DNA of 22,473 nt from DASTCC01 sp035711465 (GCA_035711465.1 DASTCC010000059.1:1-22473), one strand, 5' to 3'. Positions 8,063 through 15,361 are shown, numbered from the stretch's first letter. Program-made: numbers and translations. The notes: a model not told the origin generated them from the letters alone.

Positions 8063-8509
8063 ATGACGCCATTGCCACACCACTATCGTGTCGAGCTGTC
8101 AGGAACGTCGTCGGGTTACGCCGCCGTCGAGGCCGATGCCCTGCCCCGGCTGCGGGTCGCTTCGCCCACGTTCTATGGTGGACCTGGTGATGCCTGGACG
8201 CCGGAACATCTGCTGTTGGCCTCGGTCGAGGCCTGCTTCATGTTCACGCTGCGGGCGATCTGCGCCGCCTCCAAGATACGTTTCGAGGAGCTCGATCTGG
8301 TCACCGAAGGCATCGTCGATCGGCGCGATGGCCGGACGCGGTTCACGGAAATCACCCTCAAACCGAGGCTCGTCGTGCCTTCCGACGCGGATCTGGATCG
8401 ACTCGCGCAACTCATGACGAAGACCGAACGCGCGTGCTTGATTACCGCGTCGCTGGACACGCCGGTCCGCGTCGAACCGGAGATCGTGGTCGCCGGCTGT
8501 CCGGCATGA
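8063..8509 (+). CDS. OsmC/Ohr-family peroxide-stress protein
   Basis: This 148-aa member of the OsmC/Ohr superfamily probably acts as a thiol-dependent hydroperoxide reductase in the cytoplasm. The two conserved cysteines are present: C58 in LLLASVEACFMFTLRAI and C125 in KTERACLITASL, with the usual helix-strand context and a GDAWTPEHLL motif before the first. The ATG at 8063 was chosen over an in-frame ATG 42 nt upstream because AGGGGGACCTC sits directly before it and the family begins near here. There is an extra Cys at 67 and one near the C-terminus. It faces the USP gene tail to tail across a terminator-like hairpin. Confidence 0.88.
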   Translation: MTPLPHHYRVELSGTSSGYAAVEADALPRLRVASPTFYGGPGDAWTPEHLLLASVEACFMFTLRAICAASKIRFEELDLVTEGIVDRRDGRTRFTEITLKPRLVVPSDADLDRLAQLMTKTERACLITASLDTPVRVEPEIVVAGCPA

Positions 8510-8534
8510 TTTGGCCTGTCGCTCCTTGCTGCCG

Positions 8535-8566
8535 GCGACGCCCGCGCTGAACGCTTCGGGCGTCGC
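8535..8566. terminator. Hairpin between convergent OsmC and USP genes
   Basis: The 10-bp arms GCGACGCCCG (8535-8544) and CGGGCGTCGC (8557-8566) pair perfectly around a 12-nt loop in the 82-bp space between two convergent genes. No T-tract follows on either side. It probably works as a bidirectional terminator or RNA-end stabiliser, inferred from position and stem strength. Confidence 0.65.
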
Positions 8567-8591
8567 GTCTCGCTGCCGACGTGCCGCAGCC

Positions 8592-9095
8592 TCAGCTGAA
8601 AACTTTCTCGACGTCGGACGTCACGGCGGCCTCGCGCCGGGCCGGCGGCGCGCCGTGTACCGTCAGCACAGGCACTGGCGATCGTCGCACCACCCGTTCG
8701 GCGACGCTGCCAAGCAGCAGGTGCTCGACGACGCCACGCCCATGCGTGCCCATGACGACGAGATCGATGTGCTCGGCCGCGATGGTGTTGAGGATCTCGG
8801 TGACAGGCATGCCTACGGTCGCCTGCACGGTCCAGCGGTCGGACGGCAGGTTCAGACGGTGGGCCAGCTCCTCGAGCGCCGTCCGCGATGCCGACTGCAC
8901 GTCGGCCACGATCTTCAACATCGGCGTGCTCGGCGGCACCTCCGGCCCCATCGGATAGAACGTCGGCAAGGCGACGGCGTGGAGGAGATGGATCTTGGCG
9001 CCGAACCGGTCCGCCAGATCCCTCGCGTAGCTCAGCGCGGCGTCGGCCGGTGCGCTGAAGTCTGTCGGAACCAGGATGTTCTGAATGGTCGTCAT
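8592..9095 (-). CDS. Universal stress protein (UspA family, ATP-binding type)
   Basis: This is a 167-aa single-domain USP. It starts with NILVPTDFSAPADAAL (Asp 12 is the usual base-contacting residue) and ends the domain with GTHGRG-x8-GS (residues 116-130), the G-x2-G-x9-G(S/T) motif of ATP-binding USPs, then VAERVVRRSPVPVLTV. A tail of about 20 residues follows. It is the last gene of a five-gene operon and its ATG overlaps the preceding TGA by 4 nt. A paralogous 3' fragment lies near 17269. USPs act in the cytoplasm as stress or energy-linked regulators; the partner is unknown. Confidence 0.93.
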   Translation of the reverse strand: MTTIQNILVPTDFSAPADAALSYARDLADRFGAKIHLLHAVALPTFYPMGPEVPPSTPMLKIVADVQSASRTALEELAHRLNLPSDRWTVQATVGMPVTEILNTIAAEHIDLVVMGTHGRGVVEHLLLGSVAERVVRRSPVPVLTVHGAPPARREAAVTSDVEKVFS

Positions 9096-9955
9096 GGCGT
9101 CCTCCCTGCTGCGTGATCGGTGTCAAGGGCGCGACCGGGCACAGCCACATCGCGCGTGAAGAGCTCGCGGGTGCGAAGGGATGCCCGCCCGAAGTACGCG
9201 GCACGGTCGTTGCCCGGACAGGAGAGCTCGAGCATCAGCCAGCCGTGGAAGTCGGCGGTACGCAGGCTGCCGGCGATGGCGGCCCAGTCGATCACACCTT
9301 CGCCCGGCGGCAGATGGTCGTCCCAGTGCCCGCGGTTGTCATGAACGTGGACGTGAACGAGCCTCGATCCCGATACTCTCAGGAACTCGTTCCAGTGGCC
9401 GCCGAGCGCCGTGTGGCCGGTGTCGAGACACACGCGGACGGTCTCGTGTGAGTGCTCGAGCAGCCACGCGAACTCGCCGGGATCTCCGCCGATCAGGTGC
9501 GGCAGCGGTGACTCGAGGGCCACGGTGACGCCCTCGGCAGCGCAGTTGAGCGCGAGCAGGCGCAGGCTCTCGGCGCAGTCCGCCAAGCGCACGCCGACAT
9601 CGCGGCCGTGACGCTCGAGATCGCTGGGATGGACGATGACCATGCTGCCGCCGAGGCGCTTGATCGCGCTCGCCGCCGTCAGCACGGCGCCGACGGCCGC
9701 ATGTCGATGCCGCGGGTTAGGATCGGCGAGATCGAGCAGGCCGCCGAACGGCGCATGAATGGAGACCGGCTGCAGCGACGCCGCGCGGAGCGCGCGGTCC
9801 AGCGCCTCGACCTCGCCGTCCTGCAGCGGATTGAAGTGCCCAGGCGGCGTGCCGACTTCGATCGCCGCCGCCCCGGCTTTGGCGACGTCAGCCACCACCT
9901 CGACGATCGGGCGGTCGTAGCAGCCGCCAGTGGAGATGCCGATCCGCGCCGTCAT
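9092..9955 (-). CDS. Xylose-isomerase-like TIM-barrel protein (sugar phosphate isomerase / AP-endonuclease family 2)
   Basis: This 287-aa protein belongs to the TIM-barrel superfamily that contains sugar isomerases/epimerases and endonuclease IV. Likely metal ligands are Glu 148 (VALESPLP), Asp 178 and His 181 (VCLDTGH), the HVHVHDN strand (201-207) and Glu 243 (LMLELSC). The HLPPGEGVIDW loop is typical of the isomerase branch. The ATG at 9955 was chosen because MTARIGISTGG opens the first barrel strand; the 96 nt upstream belong to the preceding gene. Both ends overlap neighbours by ATGA, so it is translated with the primase-like gene before it and the USP after it. It is most likely a sugar-phosphate isomerase, but the primase-like neighbour makes a nucleic-acid role worth testing. 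Confidence 0.85.
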   Translation of the reverse strand: MTARIGISTGGCYDRPIVEVVADVAKAGAAAIEVGTPPGHFNPLQDGEVEALDRALRAASLQPVSIHAPFGGLLDLADPNPRHRHAAVGAVLTAASAIKRLGGSMVIVHPSDLERHGRDVGVRLADCAESLRLLALNCAAEGVTVALESPLPHLIGGDPGEFAWLLEHSHETVRVCLDTGHTALGGHWNEFLRVSGSRLVHVHVHDNRGHWDDHLPPGEGVIDWAAIAGSLRTADFHGWLMLELSCPGNDRAAYFGRASLRTRELFTRDVAVPGRALDTDHAAGRTP

Positions 9956-11379
9956 ACGGACCTGGCGCGCAGCAGGCGCTCGCGATCGGCGCGCAAATCG
10001 AACCGGCACGCAATTCTCGGGCAGATCGCTTTTTCCTGCGTCGAGACACAATTGAAGTCGACCAGCGAATCCAGCCCGGTACTGATCAGGCCGGCAAAGA
10101 CGCGGACGTCAAAGTCCGCGCGCGCCCGCGGCTCCATTCGCGACCAGCGATCGCCCCAATCGTGATCGCTTTCGTAGGCGGCCTGCACGAGGCCGGCGAT
10201 CGCCGCCGGCCGCGTGCCGCGCGCCATCAGCACGCGCACGAGGTGCTGGATGTGCTCCGGCTTCAGCAATCGGTCGTTCGGCCAGGTGAGCGCGGCGGTG
10301 ACGCACGGCGGCAACCCGGCGAGCGCGGTGTGGGGCGGGGTCGCGGCGAGACGCCGATCCTGCTCGAAACGGCGATGAAAAGCCGCCAGCGCCGATGCGC
10401 GATAGCGCTCGAGCGCGGTCTCGATGCCAGACGCCAGATCGGGCAGGCCGGCATCGGCGTCCGCCGCAGCCGCTTGGCCGGCGCTGAGGCTTCGCCCGGC
10501 GGACAGCCGCGTGAACAGCGGCTCGCGGCGGCGCGGCAGCGCCACGAGCGGCGGCAGCGCCGCGACCTGCGATCCGAACAGATCCGGGCGCAGTCGATGC
10601 AGTTGGTAGAGGCTGAACGGCAGCCGCATGTGGCGCACGTCGAGCGGATCGCCAACGTGCGAGAAATCAATGGAGATGCACTCGCGGCCGACGATCCCAT
10701 CACCAACGACGGTGCCATTGAAAACGACAGGGATCGATGCCGCGCGCGAAGCTCCCGCCAGAATCCGATGCGCCACGAACTCGATCACCTTGCCGAGCCC
10801 CTCCGACGCGCGCGCCTGTCGCGCGGTCAACGCCGCGGTAATCCCTGGCCTGCGACGCTGCTCCACCCCGGCGTACCACGCCGGCAGCGGCGACAGCTCC
10901 GCCAGTTGGTCGACGACCGGGGCGTCGAGCCGCACGGCGCCGGCAAACTGATAACCGCGGCCGGTCATGAGCACTCGCGGCGCGAGACCGAGGCCGCGCA
11001 GTGCCTGCAGGGCCGCCCGGAAGGCGCCTTCGATCTTGAAGAACACCTCCGCCGGGCGCAGGAACGGCTCCGCAGGCTGATCGACGTTCAAGTAGTCGAG
11101 CTCGAGCATGAACACGAGGTGCCCCGTGTCCCACAGCGACCGCGAGATATCGGCGCCGCCGGCCCACAGTTCGTCGATCCGCTCGATCGGCAACCGATCC
11201 GCCTCGGCCCAATTCGGATGCGCCGCGCTGCCCTCGAGCAGCCCGGCGACGTACGTCGCGGTGGGCGGCGCCGTGCCCACCGCACCGCACGCCTCGAGCA
11301 TCCGGGCGCGCACGCCGGCGTCTCGATAGTAGGCGGCGCCGCTCGTCACGTCCGCGGCCACGGTCGTCACCTCGCGCAT
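9952..11379 (-). CDS. Primase-like protein: PriS (AEP) catalytic domain fused to PriL-type Fe-S domain
   Basis: This 475-aa protein matches, by eye, archaeo-eukaryotic primase landmarks in order. Motif I is HLVFMLELDYLNVD (Glu 93 and Asp 95 at the DxD positions of LVFDIDMTDYD in human PRIM1). Motif II is MTGRGYQF (138-145, where primases have SGRRGVH). Motif III is SIDFSHVGDPLDVRHMRLPFSLY (Asp 238, then the HLLKSPFSVH-like segment at 250-258). A variable linker follows to about residue 345. The C-terminal part (355-460) resembles the PriL Fe-S domain: LPPCVTAAL (C359), HIQHLVRVLMARG, FDVRVFAG, DFNC (C444), AIC (C453) and C458. The fourth Cys is much closer than in PriL. Gln 144 and Tyr 258 replace primase His residues. 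The ATG at 11379 overlaps the OsmC gene by 13 nt, and the stop overlaps the next gene by 4 nt. Activity is inferred and could be polymerase-like or lost. Confidence 0.72.
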   Translation of the reverse strand: MREVTTVAADVTSGAAYYRDAGVRARMLEACGAVGTAPPTATYVAGLLEGSAAHPNWAEADRLPIERIDELWAGGADISRSLWDTGHLVFMLELDYLNVDQPAEPFLRPAEVFFKIEGAFRAALQALRGLGLAPRVLMTGRGYQFAGAVRLDAPVVDQLAELSPLPAWYAGVEQRRRPGITAALTARQARASEGLGKVIEFVAHRILAGASRAASIPVVFNGTVVGDGIVGRECISIDFSHVGDPLDVRHMRLPFSLYQLHRLRPDLFGSQVAALPPLVALPRRREPLFTRLSAGRSLSAGQAAAADADAGLPDLASGIETALERYRASALAAFHRRFEQDRRLAATPPHTALAGLPPCVTAALTWPNDRLLKPEHIQHLVRVLMARGTRPAAIAGLVQAAYESDHDWGDRWSRMEPRARADFDVRVFAGLISTGLDSLVDFNCVSTQEKAICPRIACRFDLRADRERLLRARSV

Positions 11380-11762
11380 GTGCCGCACAGGCGACGGATG
11401 TCCGCGCGGCACTCGAACGAGTCCGCGAGCAGCGAACAGACGGGCGAGTCGCGCCGTGCCGCCTCCAGCAACTTCTGAACCGCGGCCGTCGACCCGTCTT
11501 CGCCGATGACGACGTAGCAGCGAAGGACGACGCGGGCCGAGCTGGCGCGGGTGCCTTCGACGTACGAGGCAGACGCATAGCTCAGGATCGGCACATCGGC
11601 CACCGCCGCGCGCGCGAGAAAGGACCGCATCACGCAACCGGCCACGGCCGTCGCCATCAGGTCCTCGGGCGAGAAGTCGGACGCCTCGCCAACGGTGATC
11701 GAGGCGCCGCTCGGCCCCGTCGCGATGCCGGACCCGTTCTTGTCCCAGATCAGCTCGACCAT
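11367..11762 (-). CDS. Second OsmC-family protein with C-terminal CxxC
   Basis: This 131-aa OsmC/Ohr-like protein is on the opposite strand to the one at 8063. The conserved cysteines are C43 (LMATAVAGCVMRSFLA) and C109 (RDSPVCSLLADSF), with the SDFSPEDLMATAV helix before the first. Three more Cys follow at 118, 126 and 129, the last two as CGTC almost at the C-terminus, which is unusual. The ATG at 11762 was chosen for its GAGGA Shine-Dalgarno and MVELIW start; an upstream in-frame ATG would run through the previous gene. Ten nt separate it from the upstream gene, and its end overlaps the primase-like gene by 13 nt. It probably reduces organic peroxides or handles reactive sulfur species. 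Confidence 0.83.
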   Translation of the reverse strand: MVELIWDKNGSGIATGPSGASITVGEASDFSPEDLMATAVAGCVMRSFLARAAVADVPILSYASASYVEGTRASSARVVLRCYVVIGEDGSTAAVQKLLEAARRDSPVCSLLADSFECRADIRRLCGTCAR

Positions 11763-11772
11763 GGCGACGTCC

Positions 11773-12042
11773 TCACTTGTAGTCACGGCCGTCCTCCTGG
11801 GCCACCGCGCGCTCGACACCTTCCAGCACGCACCGCTCGTTCGGCGGCGTGTACCGGCCGTGGGCTGCGCGGTCGACCAGCTGCGACAGGGGACCGCCTG
11901 CGGTCGCCTGGCGCCGCAGGCTGCAGGCGTTGATGTCGTGGAGGTGGTGCGGACAGATCACGGTGGTGACGTCGCGATCGCGGTCGACCACGACGGTGAC
12001 CGGCGAGCCGATGACGGGACAGACACGAGAGATCTGCACCAT
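11773..12042 (-). CDS. 89-aa Cys/His-containing protein, first gene of the primase-like operon
   Basis: This small protein has no family I recognise. It has four cysteines at 8, 30, 40 and 71: SRVCPVIGSPVTVVVD, VTTVICPHHLHDINACSLRR and PPNERCVLEGV. The CPHHLH stretch adds three His. This pattern suggests a Zn or Fe-S site, but spacing matches no motif I know. The ATG at 12042 was chosen because the sequence becomes compact and protein-like there, while the in-frame upstream extension is Arg/Ser-rich and runs through the divergent promoter region. It lies 10 nt upstream of the OsmC gene, so it is almost certainly in the same transcript. Confidence 0.65.
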   Translation of the reverse strand: MVQISRVCPVIGSPVTVVVDRDRDVTTVICPHHLHDINACSLRRQATAGGPLSQLVDRAAHGRYTPPNERCVLEGVERAVAQEDGRDYK

Positions 12043-12255
12043 GCCGATCCGTTTTGCAGATGTGTTGCCAGCGGAATTCGACGAAACAGGCCCGATCGCG
12101 GCGGTGCGCCCCGCGGATTCTTGCCGATGCCCGCGGAGGATTCCGCAGCGCGCCTTCGATGCGTTCGGCCTGGCGGCCGGGGCACTTTCGAATCGCTCGG
12201 CAGCGACCTTGCAGACTCGGTGGACGCCTGGGCGAAGGCGTCCAGGCAAGTCGTC
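12043..12255. promoter_or_regulatory. Divergent intergenic region with a hairpin before the exporter operon
   Basis: These 213 bp separate the left-reading primase-like operon and the right-reading exporter operon. The arms TGGACGCC (12221-12228) and GGCGTCCA (12237-12244) form a perfect 8-bp stem with an 8-nt loop, directly abutting the AGGCAAG ribosome site of the adaptor gene. It could modulate translation. If the adaptor starts further upstream (ATG 12127), the stem would simply be coding. No promoter boxes are identifiable. Confidence 0.4.
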
Positions 12256-13476
12256 ATGGCTGCGTCCTCGGCCCCACCCACTGTCCTTCCTCCGATCGCC
12301 ACGGAAGCGCGGCGTGCGAAGCCCTCGCTACGGCGGTGGATGCGACGCGCAATCGTCGTCGTGACGCTGGCGCTCGCAGCGGTTGCGATCCGCGTCGTCT
12401 ACTTTCGGCCCGCCGTCGTTCCGGTCACCGTGACGCGAGTCGGCATCGGCCCGGTCGAGGATCTGGTGACCAACAACCGCGCCGGCAGCGTGGCGGCGCG
12501 GCGGCACGCGTCACTGGCCACGGAGATCGGCGGCCGGGTCGTGCGCCTGCCGGTCGACGAAGGCGATCGCGTGCGGAAGGGCGAGGTGCTGCTCGAGTTG
12601 CTCGATACCGACCTGCGCGCGCAGGTCGTGCTTCAGGAGCGGTCGCTCGATGCCGCGCGCGCCGCGTCGGCCGAGGCATGCGCCACCGCCGACCACGCCG
12701 GACGCGAGCTCGATCGCAGCCGGCGGCTGCTGGCCACGGGCGCGATCGCCGAGCAGGCGCTGGCCGAGGCCGAAACGCGGCGGACGGCGTCGGTAGCGGC
12801 GTGCTCGGCAGCCACCGCGCGCATCGCGCAGGCGGCCGCCGCCGTCGACGTCGCGCGCGCGACGCTCGCGAAGACCGTGCTGCGCGCGCCGTTCGACGCC
12901 GTCGTCACCAGCGTCACCGCGCACGTCGGCGAGTGGCTGACGCCTTCGCCGCCGGGGCTGCCGCTGCCGTCGGCGCTGGAACTGGTGGACGTCACGTCGA
13001 TTTACGTACGAGCGCCGCTCGACGAAGTCGAGTTCGGCCGCGTCCGCATCGGCCTGCCGGCGCGCATCACGATGGACGCGTTCGCCGCGCAGACGTTTCC
13101 GGGACGCGTCACGCGCATCGGCGCCTTCGTCTCCGAGGCGCAGCAGCAGAATCGCACGTTCGACATCGACGTCGCCTTCGACGATCCGTCGTTCGCGCGC
13201 AGGCTGCTGCCAGGCACCTCCGCCGACGTCTCAGTGATCCTCGAGGTCCGCGCGGAGGCGATTCGCGTCCCGACATCCGCGCTACTGCCGGGCGGCCGGG
13301 TGCTCGTCGTCCGTGACGACACGCTCGCCTCGGTGGTCATCCGCACCGGCCTGGCCAACTGGGAGTACACCGAAGTGCTCGACGGTCTCGCGCCCGGCGA
13401 CCGGGTCGTCCTGTCGCTCGATCGGCCGGAAGTGCGCGAAGGCGCCCGCGTCGTCGCTACGGAGCTGGTCAAGTGA
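12256..13476 (+). CDS. MacA/HlyD-type membrane-fusion adaptor
   Basis: This is a 406-aa periplasmic adaptor for the ABC exporter encoded next. A single anchor spans about residues 29-50 (RWMRRAIVVVTLALAAVAIRV). The first lipoyl half is HASLATEIGGRVVRLPVDEG, followed by a long Ala-rich coiled coil (about 105-205, including HAGRELDRSRRLLATGAIAE). The second lipoyl half is TVLRAPFDAVVTSVTAHVGE, then the beta-barrel domain. The ATG at 12256 has AGGCAAG upstream and places the anchor 30 residues in; an ATG at 12127 is an alternative. The TGA overlaps the ATPase GTG start by 4 nt. The substrate is unknown; relatives move macrolides, peptides or lipid-like molecules. Confidence 0.88.
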   Translation: MAASSAPPTVLPPIATEARRAKPSLRRWMRRAIVVVTLALAAVAIRVVYFRPAVVPVTVTRVGIGPVEDLVTNNRAGSVAARRHASLATEIGGRVVRLPVDEGDRVRKGEVLLELLDTDLRAQVVLQERSLDAARAASAEACATADHAGRELDRSRRLLATGAIAEQALAEAETRRTASVAACSAATARIAQAAAAVDVARATLAKTVLRAPFDAVVTSVTAHVGEWLTPSPPGLPLPSALELVDVTSIYVRAPLDEVEFGRVRIGLPARITMDAFAAQTFPGRVTRIGAFVSEAQQQNRTFDIDVAFDDPSFARRLLPGTSADVSVILEVRAEAIRVPTSALLPGGRVLVVRDDTLASVVIRTGLANWEYTEVLDGLAPGDRVVLSLDRPEVREGARVVATELVK

Positions 13477-14162
13477 TCGAGCTGCGCCGGGTCTGTCGTC
13501 GGTACGTCGTCGGCGGCCGCGAGGTCCACGCGCTCCGCGACATCGACCTGCAGATTCCAAGCGGCGACTACGTGTCGATCATGGGACCGTCGGGATCGGG
13601 CAAGTCGACGCTGCTCAACGTCATCGGCTGTCTCGACCGCCCCACGTCGGGCACCTACCTGCTCGAGGGCCAGCCGGTCGAATCGCTCGACGAACGGGCG
13701 CTCTCGCGGATCCGTGCGCGCCAGATCGGATTCGTGTTCCAGGTCTTTCATCTCGTGCCGCGCCTGACCGCCGCCGCCAACGTCGAGCTGCCGATGCTGC
13801 TGGCCGGCATCGACCCGGAGCTTCGAGCCGCGCGCGCCGCGCAGGCGCTCGCGGCTGTCGATCTCGCGGACCGCGCGCTGCATCGCCCCGAGCAGTTGTC
13901 CGGCGGCGAACGGCAGCGCGTCGCGATCGCCCGGGCGATGGTGATGGGACCGGCGGTGCTGCTGGCCGACGAGCCGACCGGGAATCTCGATCGCGCCGCC
14001 GGGACCGAGATCGTCGGGCTGCTGGAGACGATGAATGCCAATGGCCTGACGTTGATCGTCGTCACCCACGATCCCGACGTCGGCCGCCGGGCGCGCACGC
14101 GGCTGCGCATGGACGACGGCGCGCTCCTGCCGCCGACGCGGGTGGCGAAGGCGGCCTCATGA
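13473..14162 (+). CDS. MacB/LolD-type ABC transporter ATPase
   Basis: This is a stand-alone 229-aa nucleotide-binding subunit. Walker A is MGPSGSGKSTLLN (about 32-44), the Q-loop is GFVFQVFHLVPRLTA, the signature is LSGGERQRVAIARAM, Walker B is AVLLADEPTGNLD, and the switch His is in VVTHDPDVG. These are the hallmarks of the LolD/MacB/FtsE group that power FtsX-type permeases by a mechanotransmission mechanism. It starts with GTG at 13473 inside the adaptor stop and ends by ATGA overlap with the first permease. One ATPase serves two permease genes, so the complex probably has an ATPase dimer with a permease heterodimer. Confidence 0.95.
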   Translation: MIELRRVCRRYVVGGREVHALRDIDLQIPSGDYVSIMGPSGSGKSTLLNVIGCLDRPTSGTYLLEGQPVESLDERALSRIRARQIGFVFQVFHLVPRLTAAANVELPMLLAGIDPELRAARAAQALAAVDLADRALHRPEQLSGGERQRVAIARAMVMGPAVLLADEPTGNLDRAAGTEIVGLLETMNANGLTLIVVTHDPDVGRRARTRLRMDDGALLPPTRVAKAAS

Positions 14163-15361
14163 CGCCGATTGAGGTCGTGCGGTACGCGAGCGGCGGCTTG
14201 CGCGGCCACCGTCTGCGGACCGGTCTGTCGCTGCTCGGCGTAGCCGTCGGCGTGACGTCGGTCATGCTGCTGACCAGCCTCGGCGAGGGCGCGCGGATCT
14301 ACGTGCAGGGCGAGTTCGCCTCGCTCGGATCGAACCTGCTCATCATCATGCCGGGGAGGACCGAGACCTCGGGGTTCGCGCCGCCCATCGGCGGCGCCCC
14401 TCACGATCTGACCCTCGACGACGTGGAGGCGCTGCGGCGGGTCGCCGGAGTCCGGCGCGCCGCGCCGATGGCGCTCGGCAGCGCCACCGCCCGGTTCAGC
14501 GACCTGACGCGCGACGTCGTCGTCATCGGCGTCACGGCCGAGTGGCGCGACATCCGTCACGTCGAGATGGCGCAGGGACAGTTCCTGCCCGGCGGCGCCG
14601 CCGGCGACGACCGATCCGTCTGCGTCATCGGCCGGGTCGTGGAGCGCGAGCTGTTCCCCGGCCGCAGCGCCGTCGGCGCGCTGCTGCGCCTCGGGGACGA
14701 GCGCTTCCGCGTCGTCGGCGTCATGGCGCCGCGCGGCACGAGCCTGGGAATGGACCTGGACGAGATCGTTCTGATCCCGGTGGTCCGGCACATGAAGATG
14801 TTCGACAGCGCGAGTCTGGCGCGGGTGCTCCTCGAGCTGCGATCGCACGAAGATCTGCCCGCGGCGCGGGCCGAAGCCATCTCGGTGCTGACACGCCGGC
14901 ACGGCAACGAAGAGGACGTCACCGTGGTCACGCAGGACTCGCTGGTGGCGACGTTCTCACGGCTGCTGGGCGTGCTGACGGCGGCGCTCACCGGCATCGC
15001 CGCGATCTCGCTCGCGGTCGCCGGCGTCGGCATCATGAACGTGATGCTGGTGTCGGTGACGGAACGGACGCGTGAAATCGGCCTGTTGAAGGCCCTCGGC
15101 GCGACCTCCGGGCAGGTCTGGCGGCTCTTCCTCACGGAGGCGGCCACGCTCTCGGCGCTCGGCGGCGTTCTCGGTCTCGGCGTCGCGACACTGACGACCG
15201 AAGCGATCCGGCGCTGGTATCCGGCGTTTCCGATGCAGGCGCCGATCTGGGCGATGCCGGCGGCGCTGCTGGTGTCGCTGCTCGTCGGCATCCTCTTCGG
15301 CGCGCTCCCGGCCCGGCGCGCCGCGCGGCTCGATCCGATCGTCGCGATGACGCGGCGGTGA
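14159..15361 (+). CDS. FtsX/MacB-type ABC permease, subunit 1
   Basis: This 400-aa permease has an N-terminal TM (about 18-40, LRTGLSLLGVAVGVTSVMLL), a large periplasmic MacB-like core (GEGARIYVQGEFASLGSNLL onward to about 260), then three TMs. These are LTAALTGIAAISLAVAGVGI with MNVMLVSVTERTREIGLLKALGA, LTEAATLSALGGVLGLGVA, and AALLVSLLVGILFGALPARR, ending RLDPIVAMTRR. The EIGLLKALGA coupling helix is the family signature. It overlaps the ATPase stop (ATGA) and is followed 7 nt later by a second permease of the same length. No ATPase domain is fused, unlike E. coli MacB. Confidence 0.93.
   Translation: MTPIEVVRYASGGLRGHRLRTGLSLLGVAVGVTSVMLLTSLGEGARIYVQGEFASLGSNLLIIMPGRTETSGFAPPIGGAPHDLTLDDVEALRRVAGVRRAAPMALGSATARFSDLTRDVVVIGVTAEWRDIRHVEMAQGQFLPGGAAGDDRSVCVIGRVVERELFPGRSAVGALLRLGDERFRVVGVMAPRGTSLGMDLDEIVLIPVVRHMKMFDSASLARVLLELRSHEDLPAARAEAISVLTRRHGNEEDVTVVTQDSLVATFSRLLGVLTAALTGIAAISLAVAGVGIMNVMLVSVTERTREIGLLKALGATSGQVWRLFLTEAATLSALGGVLGLGVATLTTEAIRRWYPAFPMQAPIWAMPAALLVSLLVGILFGALPARRAARLDPIVAMTRR

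Noticed and set aside
9952..11379. CRISPR-associated or phage/plasmid replication primase
   Set aside because: No repeat array, cas gene, integrase, helicase, terminase or plasmid gene is visible within the window.
10162..11478. 438-codon plus-strand open frame opposite the primase-like gene
   Set aside because: I weighed it because the primase-like gene is unusual, but its translation is an Arg/Gln/His-rich shadow, whereas the minus frame aligns with primase motifs and overlaps its neighbours in operon fashion.
11695..12255. N-terminal extension of the adaptor frame upstream of 12256
   Set aside because: It would run antisense through the 89-aa and OsmC genes and puts about 190 non-family residues before the membrane anchor.
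12054..13316. 420-codon plus-strand frame overlapping the adaptor gene
   Set aside because: It is very Arg/Gly/Ala-rich and domain-free; the overlapping frame is a clear membrane-fusion protein.
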